Below are positions 10,440 through 20,674 of a DNA stretch of 64,000 nt, piece by piece. The first letter of the stretch is position 1; every line of letters begins with the position of its first letter. Location: positions 62,001-126,000 of the forward strand of contig JACKQL020000046.1 of assembly GCA_018296165.2 (NCBI GenBank). The letters are read 5' to 3'. This stretch comes from Termitomyces sp. T153. Lineage: Eukaryota > Basidiomycota > Agaricomycetes > Agaricales > Lyophyllaceae. Under the pieces are notes generated by a model. The model made no database searches, was not told the DNA's origin, and saw only the letters and a list, made by a program, of their open reading frames with translations. The position numbers and the translations under genes were made by a program.

Positions 10440-11513
10440 TCGCTAGTTCAAACTCCGGAAGGTAATACCCAACTCCCTTACGTAATAAAAATATGAATGT
10501 CTGGGCGAGCTTGGGGCAAAGTTACGATATATCTACTTATTTTAATTGATAACAAACATAACTTTTAATTCTTGTTCAATTTGGAAGTTTGTGAATGGAC
10601 CCGTTGGTCATCTCAGGCAATCAAGGGTTGCAGACGAACTCGACGGTGTCCTAGTATGGAAATCTAGGACCTCCAAGGTGACACCTTCGAATTCGTGTCC
10701 TCCGCTATCAGATTTTATTAAGCTGGTGCTAACTTGCAAAGCCGACTATCCCAGTGTAAGATAAAGTGGCAGACTCAGTCTGAGCAGTTTGTCGCCCGTG
10801 CATCTAAATATTAGTCCTACGGACTTCGAATGACCCCTTTGATATTACAATTAATCCTTATAATGAGCTATAAATTCACCACAAGGTATCATTGTGCGAT
10901 TGCACAATAACCTTTTACCTCAATGGCATCTTTTAGTATTGATACATATATTGTAAATGTCATTCTTCAATTTAAAAACAAGACCTTTGCAGGATGACTA
11001 CAGAATAAGAATGGAAAGCCATAAGGCACTCATGCTGAGATTAGAATATAATCCAATCTCTGGATGTCTGCCATCTTCTCAAATCAGACACATCATGAGA
11101 TAAAATTAGAATCAAAACTCAAGCTGTTTGATTTGTGGTCACAAATCACATATAATCTAAGGTGTTAAAATATGACTACAACATGATTACTCTGGGATCT
11201 CATGAGTCCTATGTGTTGGCCATACATGGCCATATTTGCTAAGCAACTTTTTTGTGATGGCCAGTGCCGCCGGGATGCAACTGTGCGATAGTATTAGTTG
11301 GCAACGTCCAGCCTACCATTCGTGAAAGAAAATTCCGACATGCCTTAATATTACTTTTGGCCCTGGCAAAAACTAAGAAAATTTAGCAACGTTTTCAACG
11401 ATTCAACATGGAGGGTCCAATCCTTGCACCACTAGGCTGAGCGCTTTGGACAGACGAAATTACGTGCCTTGCTGCTATATAAGAGGCAAAATGTTGTACT
11501 TGAGTATAATAGG
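10440..11513. other. Intergenic region between the divergent deaminase-like genes
   Basis: Contains the 5' regions of both genes. The middle part (about 10860-11260) is AT-rich and CpG-poor, unlike its flanks, and resembles transposon-derived sequence. It includes a small hairpin ATTGTGC-GATT-GCACAAT near 10890-10910. The open frame 10546-10764 (72 aa) has no recognisable domain. Confidence 0.4.
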
Positions 11514-11640
11514 AAGCACAATACAATGGGAAGCACAATACAATGGGAAGCACAATACAATGGGAAGCACAATACAATGGGAAGCACAATACAATGGGAA
11601 GCACAATACAATGGGAAGCACAATACAATGGGAAGCACAA
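11514..11640 (+). repeat. 17-bp tandem repeat, seven full copies plus a partial
   Basis: The unit AAGCACAATACAATGGG repeats perfectly from 11514 to 11632, with a partial eighth copy to 11640. It lies about 270-390 bp upstream of the chosen start of the plus-strand deaminase-like gene. Because 17 is not a multiple of 3 the repeat creates open frames in several phases; none looks coding. Confidence 0.95.
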
Positions 11641-11813
11641 ATATTGTACTTGACTACAAAAGAGGCACAAATTGTAATTGTTTGAATACATCGAAAAGAA
11701 CAACAAGCAACTCCGATAATCCTAGGACCACCAGATTTCAGGAACTGCTTGTTATAGTGATTTAAGATCCGAGAGAGGAAAACAAGAGGTGGTTCAATCA
11801 TGGAGTTGGTGGG

Positions 11814-11820
11814 TATAAAA
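11814..11820 (+). promoter_or_regulatory. TATA box of the plus-strand deaminase-like gene
   Basis: TATAAAA lies 94 bp before the ATG at 11908 and inside the N-terminal extension that the first in-frame ATG (11800) would add. This argues that translation starts at 11908. Confidence 0.55.
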
Positions 11821-11907
11821 GTTATCATAAAACATATCCTTGTCCCACACCGCAACATCTTCAGCAACAGCTCTCATAATCACTCGACTTCCAGCGCAAT
11901 ACTCATT

Positions 11908-13401
11908 ATGTCAGCTCGTCATCAAACACAGCAACAAGATCTGTCACAAACCCTTAACTTATTGGAGTCCATCAACTACCAAGATCCCGAGGCTAAACGA
12001 AGCAACACCGACGAACGGACAGATACATCCAAATTGATCATTCGAATCTTAGACACTATTGCACTATGTATCACAACTGGTAAACCAGGGGATGTTGTGG
12101 CGTCTGCATTCAAACACACGGACCAGGGAGAGACGATGATTTACTTGGCCAGAAACGGCGAACCATCACCGAAGGATATCAGCAGCGCGCCAGGATTCTT
12201 GAGTACTCTGTTAGCGTCAAAGAATCAGTCTATGCGCGATATACTGCCTTGGATTGCGTATCATGGTCCGGAAATGGTTCAAAAGCGTGTCAACAAACTC
12301 CAAGAACTTGTCAACAAGGACAAGAACGAAATATTTCGGATATTTCTCAATCGTCAGATTGACAAATATTGCATTCCCGTTTGGAAAGGCATCGAAACAG
12401 AATTCCCGAACTCTGCCAGTGTCAAATATCTGAAATCCGAAGGCTACGATCTACGGCATATTGAATATTCAACTGTCCAGGTTATTCTGGTAGGAATACT
12501 CAAGAAATTTCATACAGGCCTAACCTTCGATACTCATACGTCGTCGCACTCGAGTCTGGAGTCTCTTGTATTTGCGGCAGCCACTTTGCGTGACTCCGTA
12601 TTCTTAAGAAATTTGTTGAAGAAACTTGAGTCTGCTGATGAAATTGATCCTCTAAATATGGTTCTGCGTGAAAAAGCGTCTAAATTCTACCGCAGAGTTA
12701 ACAAAGTCAATCAGTACATTCGTATCATTGACCTCATTAAATACGTTCAGAGTAAAGGGCCATTCAAGATTGAATGGGTGTATCGAACCGACATGAACAA
12801 TACGCTGTGTTATCAATTTCGAGATTTGGAGCTTCAAAGTGGGTTGATTACAGCGTTGGGGATCGCGAGACGGTTCAACCTGAAAGAGCTCACACCCAAG
12901 CGCCTGATGGAATGTTTTCACAGAATGAAGTCTTTCCGTTCTGCGGGGAAAGAGGATCCCTCGAAGAATCGTCATGTGAATACTTATGTCCATGCGGAAC
13001 TCAAGCTTATTGTCTTCCTTCTGAGCATAACCCCACAGAGATTGCAGGATCAGGAGATAGAGCACTGTACCATTGGATGCAGTAAGAGAAGCTGTCTCTA
13101 TTGCACCTTTTGGATCAAGGAATTGCAAGAAATCTTGAAACCCAATGTTCACCGGTTCATCTATTACACTGCGGGAAGCCATGGATCTCCATATGCAACG
13201 TGTGCACGAGTCGGACCTTTCAAGCAGGATCCGAACGGGCTATGTAGCAACAAGGTTGAAGAGAGACTCAAAGGCCTAGCGGATGAACAAATTACAACAT
13301 TGCCTGATCGTGCCAGTGGACACATCAAAAACAAAGACTCGGAGGATCATGCATCAGCATCCGACTCGAACGAATCATTCGAAAGATTCCCACAACCATG
13401 A
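11908..13401 (+). CDS. OTT_1508-like deaminase-fold protein (canonical HAE zinc site)
   Basis: A single-exon gene of 497 aa from the Met at 11908 (an in-frame ATG at 11800 lies before the TATA box and is disfavoured). Residues near 362-364 read YVHAELKL, and about 35 residues later IGCSKRSCLYCTFW. This gives the deaminase-fold signature H-A-E ... C-x2-C with all zinc ligands and the proton-shuttling Glu present. The N-terminal segment IIRILDTIALCITTG matches the sister gene at 9096-10397, and the central GPFKIEW block is shared with the relic near 8700. The tail is acidic and Ser-rich (SEDHASASDSNESF), like a disordered region. Family members are predicted deaminases; the real substrate is unknown. 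It has normal CpG content, unlike the surrounding transposons, suggesting it is under selection or protected from decay. Confidence 0.82.
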   Translation: MSARHQTQQQDLSQTLNLLESINYQDPEAKRSNTDERTDTSKLIIRILDTIALCITTGKPGDVVASAFKHTDQGETMIYLARNGEPSPKDISSAPGFLSTLLASKNQSMRDILPWIAYHGPEMVQKRVNKLQELVNKDKNEIFRIFLNRQIDKYCIPVWKGIETEFPNSASVKYLKSEGYDLRHIEYSTVQVILVGILKKFHTGLTFDTHTSSHSSLESLVFAAATLRDSVFLRNLLKKLESADEIDPLNMVLREKASKFYRRVNKVNQYIRIIDLIKYVQSKGPFKIEWVYRTDMNNTLCYQFRDLELQSGLITALGIARRFNLKELTPKRLMECFHRMKSFRSAGKEDPSKNRHVNTYVHAELKLIVFLLSITPQRLQDQEIEHCTIGCSKRSCLYCTFWIKELQEILKPNVHRFIYYTAGSHGSPYATCARVGPFKQDPNGLCSNKVEERLKGLADEQITTLPDRASGHIKNKDSEDHASASDSNESFERFPQP

Positions 13402-14029
13402 AGCAGTTCAAGCAGTTAGGAGATGAGCTGGGACATAGCCTGAGCTGATCAGATTCTAATTGAAGTTAGTATTGGTGTCCAATCCGAGGAAGGACAAGTT
13501 ACCACTATTTGACTGTCTTGAACAACTTTGAAAATTTCTATATGATAGATCTGACACAAGCTGCTTACGATTGTGCTCTTCCGATATTTGGTCAGGACAT
13601 CGAATGTGTAGATAGTATATAGAAAGCACAATAACTTGAAGCAGCAGTATTATATTTCTCAACTTAACACTGACAAAAGGACGAATGAGTTTGATCGGAA
13701 TAAAAATCTCAGAGTACCAATGATTGGTTGTTGAGTTGAACCAGGGACATAAGTCTCATCATTATGCATTATCCTGTCTAATTACACATGGTACATAATA
13801 CAGTTTTCTTTCCAGTATATTTTCTACATATCAGTGATGTATTAAGGATGGTGATGCATTACCTAATGCCTGAAAATGAAGAATGGACAGAATTGAACCA
13901 ACAACCATATACATACATGATATAATAAACATTCTACAATAACCATTACACCAACAGAACAATTAAAATGTTGAAATTGAGAGAGAATACATACCCTGGG
14001 AAAAACCTGTCTATTGCTCCCACAGGTTA
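13402..14029. other. Intergenic AT-rich stretch
   Basis: The 3' flank of the deaminase-like gene, which loses CpG from about 13700 onward. I see no gene or recognisable repeat. Confidence 0.4.
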
Positions 14030-14160
14030 GCTGGTTAACTGGTTAGGGTTGTTAGGGTCGCCAACAAGGTTTTGTTAGGTTTATTAGTTTGGGTTAATGT
14101 CTGATTAAGGTTTAGGACAGTATATCTTCTAAAGGGAAGCTTGCTCCCCCTACTGAGACA
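14030..14160 (+). repeat. Repeat A, ends in an AGGG(A/G)AGC-TT-GCTCCCC hairpin
   Basis: G/T-rich sequence (GGTTAGGGTTGTTAGGG...) ending in the short hairpin near 14134-14152. Related copies are at 14391-14515 (inverted) and 14765-14905 (direct). Confidence 0.55.
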
Positions 14161-14390
14161 GCTGACCCTGACATTTTGATGCATCATAAGTAAAATGTAA
14201 TGCATTATCCTCTGTAACTAGATTAAGCACTGCACAGAAGTAATGCAACACTGTTAATGTGATGTATTGATGTCAAATGAAGTGCATTACAATGGGATTG
14301 AACCAATAGCATTGAGTATAGAAACCCATAGGATAAAGAACACCAATGACCATTAGACCAAACATCCATGGTAAACATAGTAAAAGCCTT

Positions 14391-14515
14391 GAAATGGGTT
14401 GGATTAGCTAAGGGTAGCAAGCTCCACTTTGATAGATATCCCTGTCCAAAGCCTTAACTCAACTCTAACCACCCAATGCTAATCTAACCAACCTAACAAA
14501 AACCTCAACTGTAAT
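14391..14515 (-). repeat. Repeat B, inverted copy of repeat A
   Basis: The reverse complement aligns to 14060-14150, including the block GGACAG.GATATCT.T.AAAG..GAGCTTGCT. Together with A it bounds a ~485-bp segment with long inverted ends, MITE-like. Confidence 0.5.
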
Positions 14516-14656
14516 GTTTCCATTATGGTTTGAGCAGCTTACAATTCACACCTTGTAAGTCAAAACCAGTTGTGATTCTGTCTATGAAGTATGAAGTAAG
14601 GTGCTGCCTTATGTAAGTATAGTAAAGGAAGTTTATAGGTAGCATCACCTGATGCT

Positions 14657-14712
14657 ATAACAATAATAATAATGATAATCATGATGATAATAATGATGAT
14701 AATAATAATGAA
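14657..14712 (+). repeat. AT-rich trinucleotide microsatellite (AATAAT/GATGAT)
   Basis: An imperfect run of AAT, GAT and ATG triplets. The apparent poly-Ile open frame on the minus strand is an artefact of it. Confidence 0.9.
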
Positions 14713-14764
14713 TAGAACCAGTGAACTAACTGGCTGAATGGTAATTCTGCCTGTTGAGCACAAT

Positions 14765-14905
14765 GGTTGACCTCATTAGGGTTCAGTTAGAGTTTTGGTT
14801 AGATAGTTAAAGGGTTGTTATATTTGGTCAAGTTTCTGTTAAGGTTTTGTTAATATGCTTAGGGTTCCAGGGATATTCTGAAGGGGAGCTTGCTCCCCTT
14901 ATTGC
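14765..14905 (+). repeat. Repeat C, direct copy of repeat A
   Basis: Ends GGATATTCTGAAGGGGAGC-TT-GCTCCCC, the best preserved hairpin of the three copies (7-bp perfect stem). Confidence 0.5.
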
Positions 14906-15491
14906 AATAATTTTACACTACTATCACACCTCTATGGTCAAGTGGTTATGGTTGTAATAATAATTGTTTTTGGAATTGTGGCCATGGGTTCAATTCTCTC
15001 AATTGGCAGAATTGTTGACCAAAATTTGTCAGGCACATGATACTCTAGTTACATCATTGGTTATATCACAGCTATGCTGTAACTACAGGCTGTTGTTATA
15101 ATAAATGGATGGTATAGCCTGTCAGGATACAGCATCACCTGTGGTATAGCACTGGGGCCCTGAAGGGGTCCCTACATTGAAAATCTGAGTAGGCTTGAGT
15201 AGTCTTACAAGAATCACAGGCAGAATGGTAATCTGGTATGTTGCTCTAGTGAGTGCCTGAAGGCATAGATGGGCATTCAGCTTGCTTGCATGTAATATCT
15301 GCATTGTGAACTACACATTGTAGTTCAGCCAGCCTGTTCATCCATCTGCAATGATGACACTTCCTCATTACTCACAATGTCAGCCTAGCACTCAGATACA
15401 ACATTAGTCATATCACTTGAGCCACTAGTTCTGGCTTCAGGAGCAAGAAAAGTAGCAATGTTAGTTGCTACGGCTGCATCCAAAGGGCCAG
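14906..15491. other. Non-coding CpG-poor spacer
   Basis: I see no gene, domain or terminal repeat here. It is the target of the solo LTR at 15492. Confidence 0.4.
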
Positions 15492-16639
15492 TGTCACGAC
15501 CCATCCCCTGGACCCCCACACATTGCCCAACAACCCCCCGCCCCCCCAGAACCTCCCCCAATGCCTTGTCAAACTTCCACAGTGCTCTGCGCCTACTCCG
15601 GCTAACTCTGACACATCCTCAGCTAACTCTGATGGCCCCCTAGCCAACTCCGATGTCTTCCCCACAGTCAGCAATGCTTCCCCTGGATCTCCTGAGCCCC
15701 TGGGACCATTCCCCTGCCATGCCTGACCCTGTTACACATCATCAACTCAACACCCTGGTTCCTCCAACTTACTTTGGAGTATCACAACAACCTCGGAATG
15801 GCCTGCGTCACCAATTGATCCCATCAACATATCAACACGGCCTGCCCTCTGATCGTAACTGACACCCATTGACTCCATTGAGCTCCACCAAGCCCTGCTG
15901 CCACAGCCGACATTCCCCGGAGCTCTCCAGTAGTCAGTATATAAGACATAGAGTAGCTCTTCATACTCTAGTCTTGATATTGCTTAATGGGTCCTATGGT
16001 CTGATTGTTTCTCTCTCGTGTTTCGTGTTCCATGTCTTGTTTTCTTACTCTCAGTCTCCCAGTCTTGTCTTGTCTCTATTCCGTCATCATTTTCGTTATT
16101 GTTTCATATCTCCACCTGCATCTATTCTCATTCTTGTCTCCATCTTGTCTCGACTCCATCTCATTTTGTTCGACTCTGTCTTGTCTCATTTGATCTGTCC
16201 CATCCATTGTGTTCCTATCTTTCCCAACCTTAATGCCTTCACAAACCCTGCAATTACAATTACAAATCCCAGACACTCTTTAACCAACTCCGGACCTTGC
16301 TACATGCTCGGCTCCAAACTTTATCAACCTCTGTTGATCCCCCATCAAACTCCGGCTCCGCTTCCATCACTTGCATAGCCTCCGCCTCCTCTGCACCTGC
16401 AATACTTGCATATGGACTTGTGCCTGAACCCTGCCAAGCCCGTCCCCCTTCCCTGCAGCTCGTCCCCTACTCCTCTGGACCTCCCCAGACTTGCTTGGAT
16501 CAATCTCCACCAACTATCCTCACAAGTCCCCAGTGTTTGGGACACCTCCGAATGCCCAGTTGTCAGTGCAGGAAATCATGTCTGCCTAGTAAGGACTCGC
16601 CCAGTGTAGCTGAGCCCCCGTGGTCAGAGGAACCTGACA
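15492..16639 (+). repeat. Solo LTR (TGTCAC...CTGACA family)
   Basis: This 1148-bp LTR starts TGTCACGACCC and ends GAACCTGACA. The 5-bp duplication GCCAG is at 15487-15491 and 16640-16644. It is close in sequence to the solo LTR at 3935-5077 and has an internal TATATAAG near 15940. Confidence 0.95.
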
Positions 16640-17013
16640 GCCAGTGATGATTGGATCACTCATCTCTGAGCTGGCAGAAGTGAGGGCAAAGGGCTTGTTG
16701 TGATAGTCCAATTCCATGGATTCTTCTGTGGTTGCTGATAAGACCCTATTTTCACTGAGTACAGATTTCCAACTTTTCCTATATGTTGGCAACTTTCAGA
16801 TTTTCCAGTATCTACACAATGTGATAGTCATGTGATTTTGTCACATGTAGTCTAGATCTTCAGCCCACCAACCAACTGTTTCATTATTTCTTGATTTGGA
16901 CTAGTGTTCTTAATATGCACCACCCTAGCAACCAGCATACTGGCTGTCATTCCAGGTGTTGAATTAGCTACACTTTAGATATTTGACTCTCACAAGCCAT
17001 TCCTCCTGACTAG
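16640..17013 (+). repeat. LTR- or leader-like sequence split by the next solo LTR
   Basis: The segment around 16817 (TGTGATAGTCATGTG ... GTCACATG) recurs in similar form near 19462 and 22450. It continues after the inserted LTR at 18012. I read it as LTR/leader of a different gypsy element whose gag follows at about 18620. The boundaries are not fixed. Confidence 0.35.
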
Positions 17014-18011
17014 TGTCATGACCCACTCCCTAGACACTGTTCCCAACCCCTCCCGAGTTCCCGTCTAACTCCCCTGAACCCCGCCCACACTTTTGCACCC
17101 ACACTGGATAACTCCGACGCTTCTCCGGCAAACCCCGACAGCAACTCCAACACCCTCTCCATAGCCATCAACACTCCCCCTGAAACCTTCCCCCACTGTT
17201 CCTGGCCATGTCATACGTTCCTGACCCCCTACCCTAGTTTACCCGACCCATCCTGGAGTATCACAACGTCCTTGGAGCGGCCCGCGCCCCCAACTGATCC
17301 CATCAGAATACCGCTGTGGCCTGCCCTTGGATTGTACCCAACACCCGTCGACTCCACACAGCTCCGTTGACTCCCACTGCCATATCCACTGCCCTCTGGG
17401 GTACCCAGTAGTCAGTATATAAGTTGTAGAATAACTCCTCAAACTTTAGTCTTGATATTACATTTACCCAGTTTCCTATGTTTTGTCTCTCATCTTGTCT
17501 CTGTTTCTGTTTTTAAGTTTTGAATCTATCTTTTTCCTCAGTCTCGCCTTGTCTCCGTCTCATCTCGACTGTACATATTTCCTTTGTTCTTCTAAGTTCC
17601 TCTTGCTCCCTACGTCAGTACAAACTCTGCGCATGCGCCATGACCCGAACATTCTTACGACAACTCCGACCCTTGCTCCCCACTCGGCCCTGGGACCCAT
17701 CAAGCCCGGGTAATCCCCTATCCAACTCCGGCCCCACCCCCATCACTCAAGAAGCCTCCGCTCACCCCGCAATCTATTCGCGTGCCCACGAACTAGCCCT
17801 GACACCCGCCCTGGGTCAACGACCAATACCTTTGGTCTTAGACTTCTCTGGGCCATTCAGGACTTGCTCAGGCCGTTTTCCCTAGAACCCCCTCGCAAGC
17901 CTCCCCACCTCCACTCCAACTCCAGACGCCTGGTTATAAGCGCAGGATATCGCGTCTGCCTAGTAAGGACTCGCCAGTGTACTGAGCCCCCATCGTCAGC
18001 GGAACCTGACA
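17014..18011 (+). repeat. Solo LTR (TGTCAC...CTGACA family), the least decayed copy
   Basis: This 998-bp LTR starts TGTCATGACCC and ends GGAACCTGACA. The 5-bp duplication ACTAG is at 17009-17013 and 18012-18016. It retains several dozen CpG dinucleotides, far more than its relatives, so it is probably the youngest insertion in the window. Confidence 0.95.
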
Positions 18012-18016
18012 ACTAG

Positions 18017-18600
18017 CATATGTGGCCAGCAACCCTTTCACCATCATTGACTCCTTTTAGTTTCATTATCTTTACTTACTATAAATACTGTCATGTTTTC
18101 TATATTAGGATCAAAGAATTGTACCTTGTTATTAGCCCTAGACTTCAAATTTAAGTCTAGCAACTCTCAAGCATTGTCTCTTGCTCTAGCACCTTCTCTT
18201 TTGAGTTAGCACACTTGTCATTTTTCTCAGCCAGTACCACTTTAGGATACTATTTTGCCAAGTTTACATTCAGCACTAGCATCTACACCAGTTTTGTTTC
18301 ATTATCATCCCTGTTGCTAATGCTCTTTGCTATCCCTAGTTTAGCCTTGTCCCACTAGCAACCTATTTTTAAGTGTTCTCAGTTTGACTCTAGTTGGGTC
18401 TACCCACAGAGTTTCACCTTCCCTTTCCATTATTGCCATCTCTTGATCTTGCACTAGCAATCTAGCACCACTTCTGCATCTAGTGGGCTTTCTGGGACCT
18501 AGCTTGATTTGCACTCCTCATTTCTATAGTCCATTCATACTCTACTTGTGAAACCACTAGTTGTTGTGTTCCCTGCACAGCAGCTAAGCAGCAATGGACA
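18017..18600 (+). repeat. Continuation of LTR/leader-like sequence before a gag relic
   Basis: Pyrimidine-rich sequence with many TAGCAA motifs, ending in CACAGCAGCTAAGCAGC. A matching end (CATGGCAGCTAGGCAGC) is found near 20610, just before a second gag relic, so the two ends look homologous. Confidence 0.4.
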
Positions 18601-18619
18601 TCATCATTTTGGAGCCCAC

Positions 18620-19480
18620 TGCAAGGGTAAGTTAAGAGCAAGATTCTGCCAAAAATCTGTGTGCAAGCCTTTTGTCACCTGCATTTTACTCCAGCACCTT
18701 GCCAGTTTAACCCATTTATTGACCCTTCAACCCTGCCTCTATCCCCACCAACTTCTACACCACACAACCTTGCCAATGAACTCAGTGCTGTGCATAACTC
18801 ACTTTTTATTGATAAAATCAATAACCTCTCTCCAGGAGGCCATGTACTCACCTTTCTCCAAGCTCCACTCTTGCTGCTAATGCCTCTCAACTTGCCCACT
18901 TTCTTTCCAGAACTTTACCAGCTACCACCTTCACCTACTCCCCTTCCAACATCAAATTCAACAATTGCTATGGCCAACAACAAACATCTGGTCTGCCACA
19001 TGCACATGCCACTGTACAATGACCCTACTGTCTCCAAGTGGGATGAGTCCTGTCCTTGCAAGCTAGCAGAATACTTCTGCAAACTTAAATACTTGTTTGG
19101 TGACTGGCATATCTGATGAAACCCAGAAAAGGAGTATGCAGTATGCTACATCATACAATATGACAGAAACTTAGCTTAGTATACCTGAATTTGGCAATTT
19201 TTTTTGTTCCTGCTGGTGCCACTGAGGAGCATCGCTACACTTATTGCAAATGGAACTTCAGTGGCACCAGCAGGAACAAAAGAATTGCCAAATTCAGGAG
19301 CAGCAGTGATGTGCTTCTACTCTGGTGCTGATGAAACAGCTTGATATAATCTTGAGTCCAGCACTGATAAGACCCAACTGTTGCTGGGCACTATTACTGA
19401 TATTGTGGACTATGTTATTTGGGCAGCACCTGATTGTGGACACAGCATGAGTATGTACAAGTCATGTGATGAAGTCACAT
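18620..19480 (+). pseudogene. Gypsy gag relic, N-terminal part, containing a long hairpin
   Basis: A broken frame carries MHMPLYNDPTVSKWDES, LAEYFCKLKYLFGDWHI and (after stops) QKRSMQYATSYNM. This resembles the start of Agaricomycete Ty3/gypsy gag proteins (short N-terminal capsid helix set). The near-perfect inverted repeat 19184-19298 lies inside it. The frame is lost near 19480. Confidence 0.5.
19184..19298. repeat. Inverted repeat, two ~41-bp arms and a 32-bp loop
   Basis: The left arm (19184-19225) and right arm (19258-19298) are reverse complements apart from about two positions in the T-tract. Both contain GTTCCTGCTGGTGCCACTGA or its complement. The conservation of both arms is striking given the CpG/TpG decay of flanking sequence. 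Confidence 0.92.
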
Positions 19481-20640
19481 GAAATCTAGCTCCAAGGTGT
19501 GGAACTACATAGCTATTGCATGGGATCCTAGTGGCCACAAGACTTTTGAATCATGAGCCTTATCATGTGGAATCTAGCCTTTGGATCTAGAAAAATATGA
19601 TTGAGACCTTCTTAGCAATGACTGCTAGCAACATCACCTAGCAGCAATAATACTAATACTTCTCAAAAATGGATATATTAAAGGCCATGTGATTTCTTAC
19701 TTATTATTTTTCTTGTCTTGCTTACAGCATACTTGAATAGTGTCTACACTTCAGATATTGATGTTAGATATGCTCTTTTATTGTTACTGACATTTATTAT
19801 ATACATCTTGTTGATATCACATACAAATACTTGGATACCATACTGACATTCAGTATATATCAGGGACACTTTGGCAGACACCATTGCTGGCAGCAACCAA
19901 TATTTCCTTTCTAAATACTATATCTACAAACAGTATAAATACTGCCTGTACATAGAGTCAAAAACAACAACCAAGAGTATTGTTTCCCTCATTAGCTCTC
20001 AGCTTACCAGCTTCAGATTTCTTCTATTGCTCTCTCCCTTGTCATTGTTAACAACTTAGCAACAAGCCTTGACAACCTTGTACTTGATCTAGCACCAACT
20101 GCAGGTACTCTTAGTGTTTTGTGACTTAGCAACACTCGCAACTACGGCTATTGATTAGTTTGTGTTTGTCCCTCAGTTTTTACCAACATCACTTATCCCC
20201 CTTTTTCCCATCTCTTTCCTTTCACTAAGTCTTTACAACCTTAGCAAAATATCCTTGACCTCTCCTTTTATCTATCCTTCTTTGCTTCCCTTTCATCCCT
20301 CCTGCCACCTTTACTCCCTATTGCTTAGTCCTCCTTTCTTAGCAATTTACTTCTCTCTCCTTGACAACTTATTCTAGTGACTCTTTTGTCTCAACCCCTT
20401 TTTCCCTCCATTATTCAGCAGCTTAGCTATCCTCTGTCACCATCTAGCAACTTAGGCTAGCAATAGCAACCTTTTCCATTGGTACTTTCACTTCATCTCC
20501 ATTCCTGTTTAGTGCTCTAGTTCTCTGGAATGTTTACCAACCCACCCTCATCACTTTCTATTGCCAGTTACCCTATCTGGTTGCCAGTGTCTAGGTTCTT
20601 CTGTTTTCCTGCATGGCAGCTAGGCAGCATAGAAGCACAT
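19481..20640 (+). repeat. LTR/leader-like sequence before a second gag relic
   Basis: CpG-poor, with a pyrimidine-rich 3' half and frequent TTAGCAAC motifs. It ends CATGGCAGCTAGGCAGC shortly before the gag start at 20675. I see no gene. A target duplication could not be found. Confidence 0.35.
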
Positions 20641-20674
20641 CACTGCCTAGAAATCACCATGCCTAGAGATCACC

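Noticed and set aside
11514..11640. CRISPR-like array
   Set aside because: Units are contiguous 17-bp repeats with no spacers, in a eukaryotic context.
11395..11867. Repeat proteins with CFPLYCASHCIVLPIVL or TMGSTIQWEAQYNGKHN units
   Set aside because: All are translations of the 17-bp tandem repeat in different frames; no conserved start or domain.
12652..13182. 176-aa open frame on the minus strand
   Set aside because: Antisense shadow of the intact deaminase-like gene.
14560..14763. Poly-isoleucine protein
   Set aside because: Produced by translation of an AT-rich trinucleotide microsatellite.
14030..14905. Helitron
   Set aside because: Hairpin ends are present, but no CTRR terminus, no A/T insertion site and no Rep/helicase trace could be shown.
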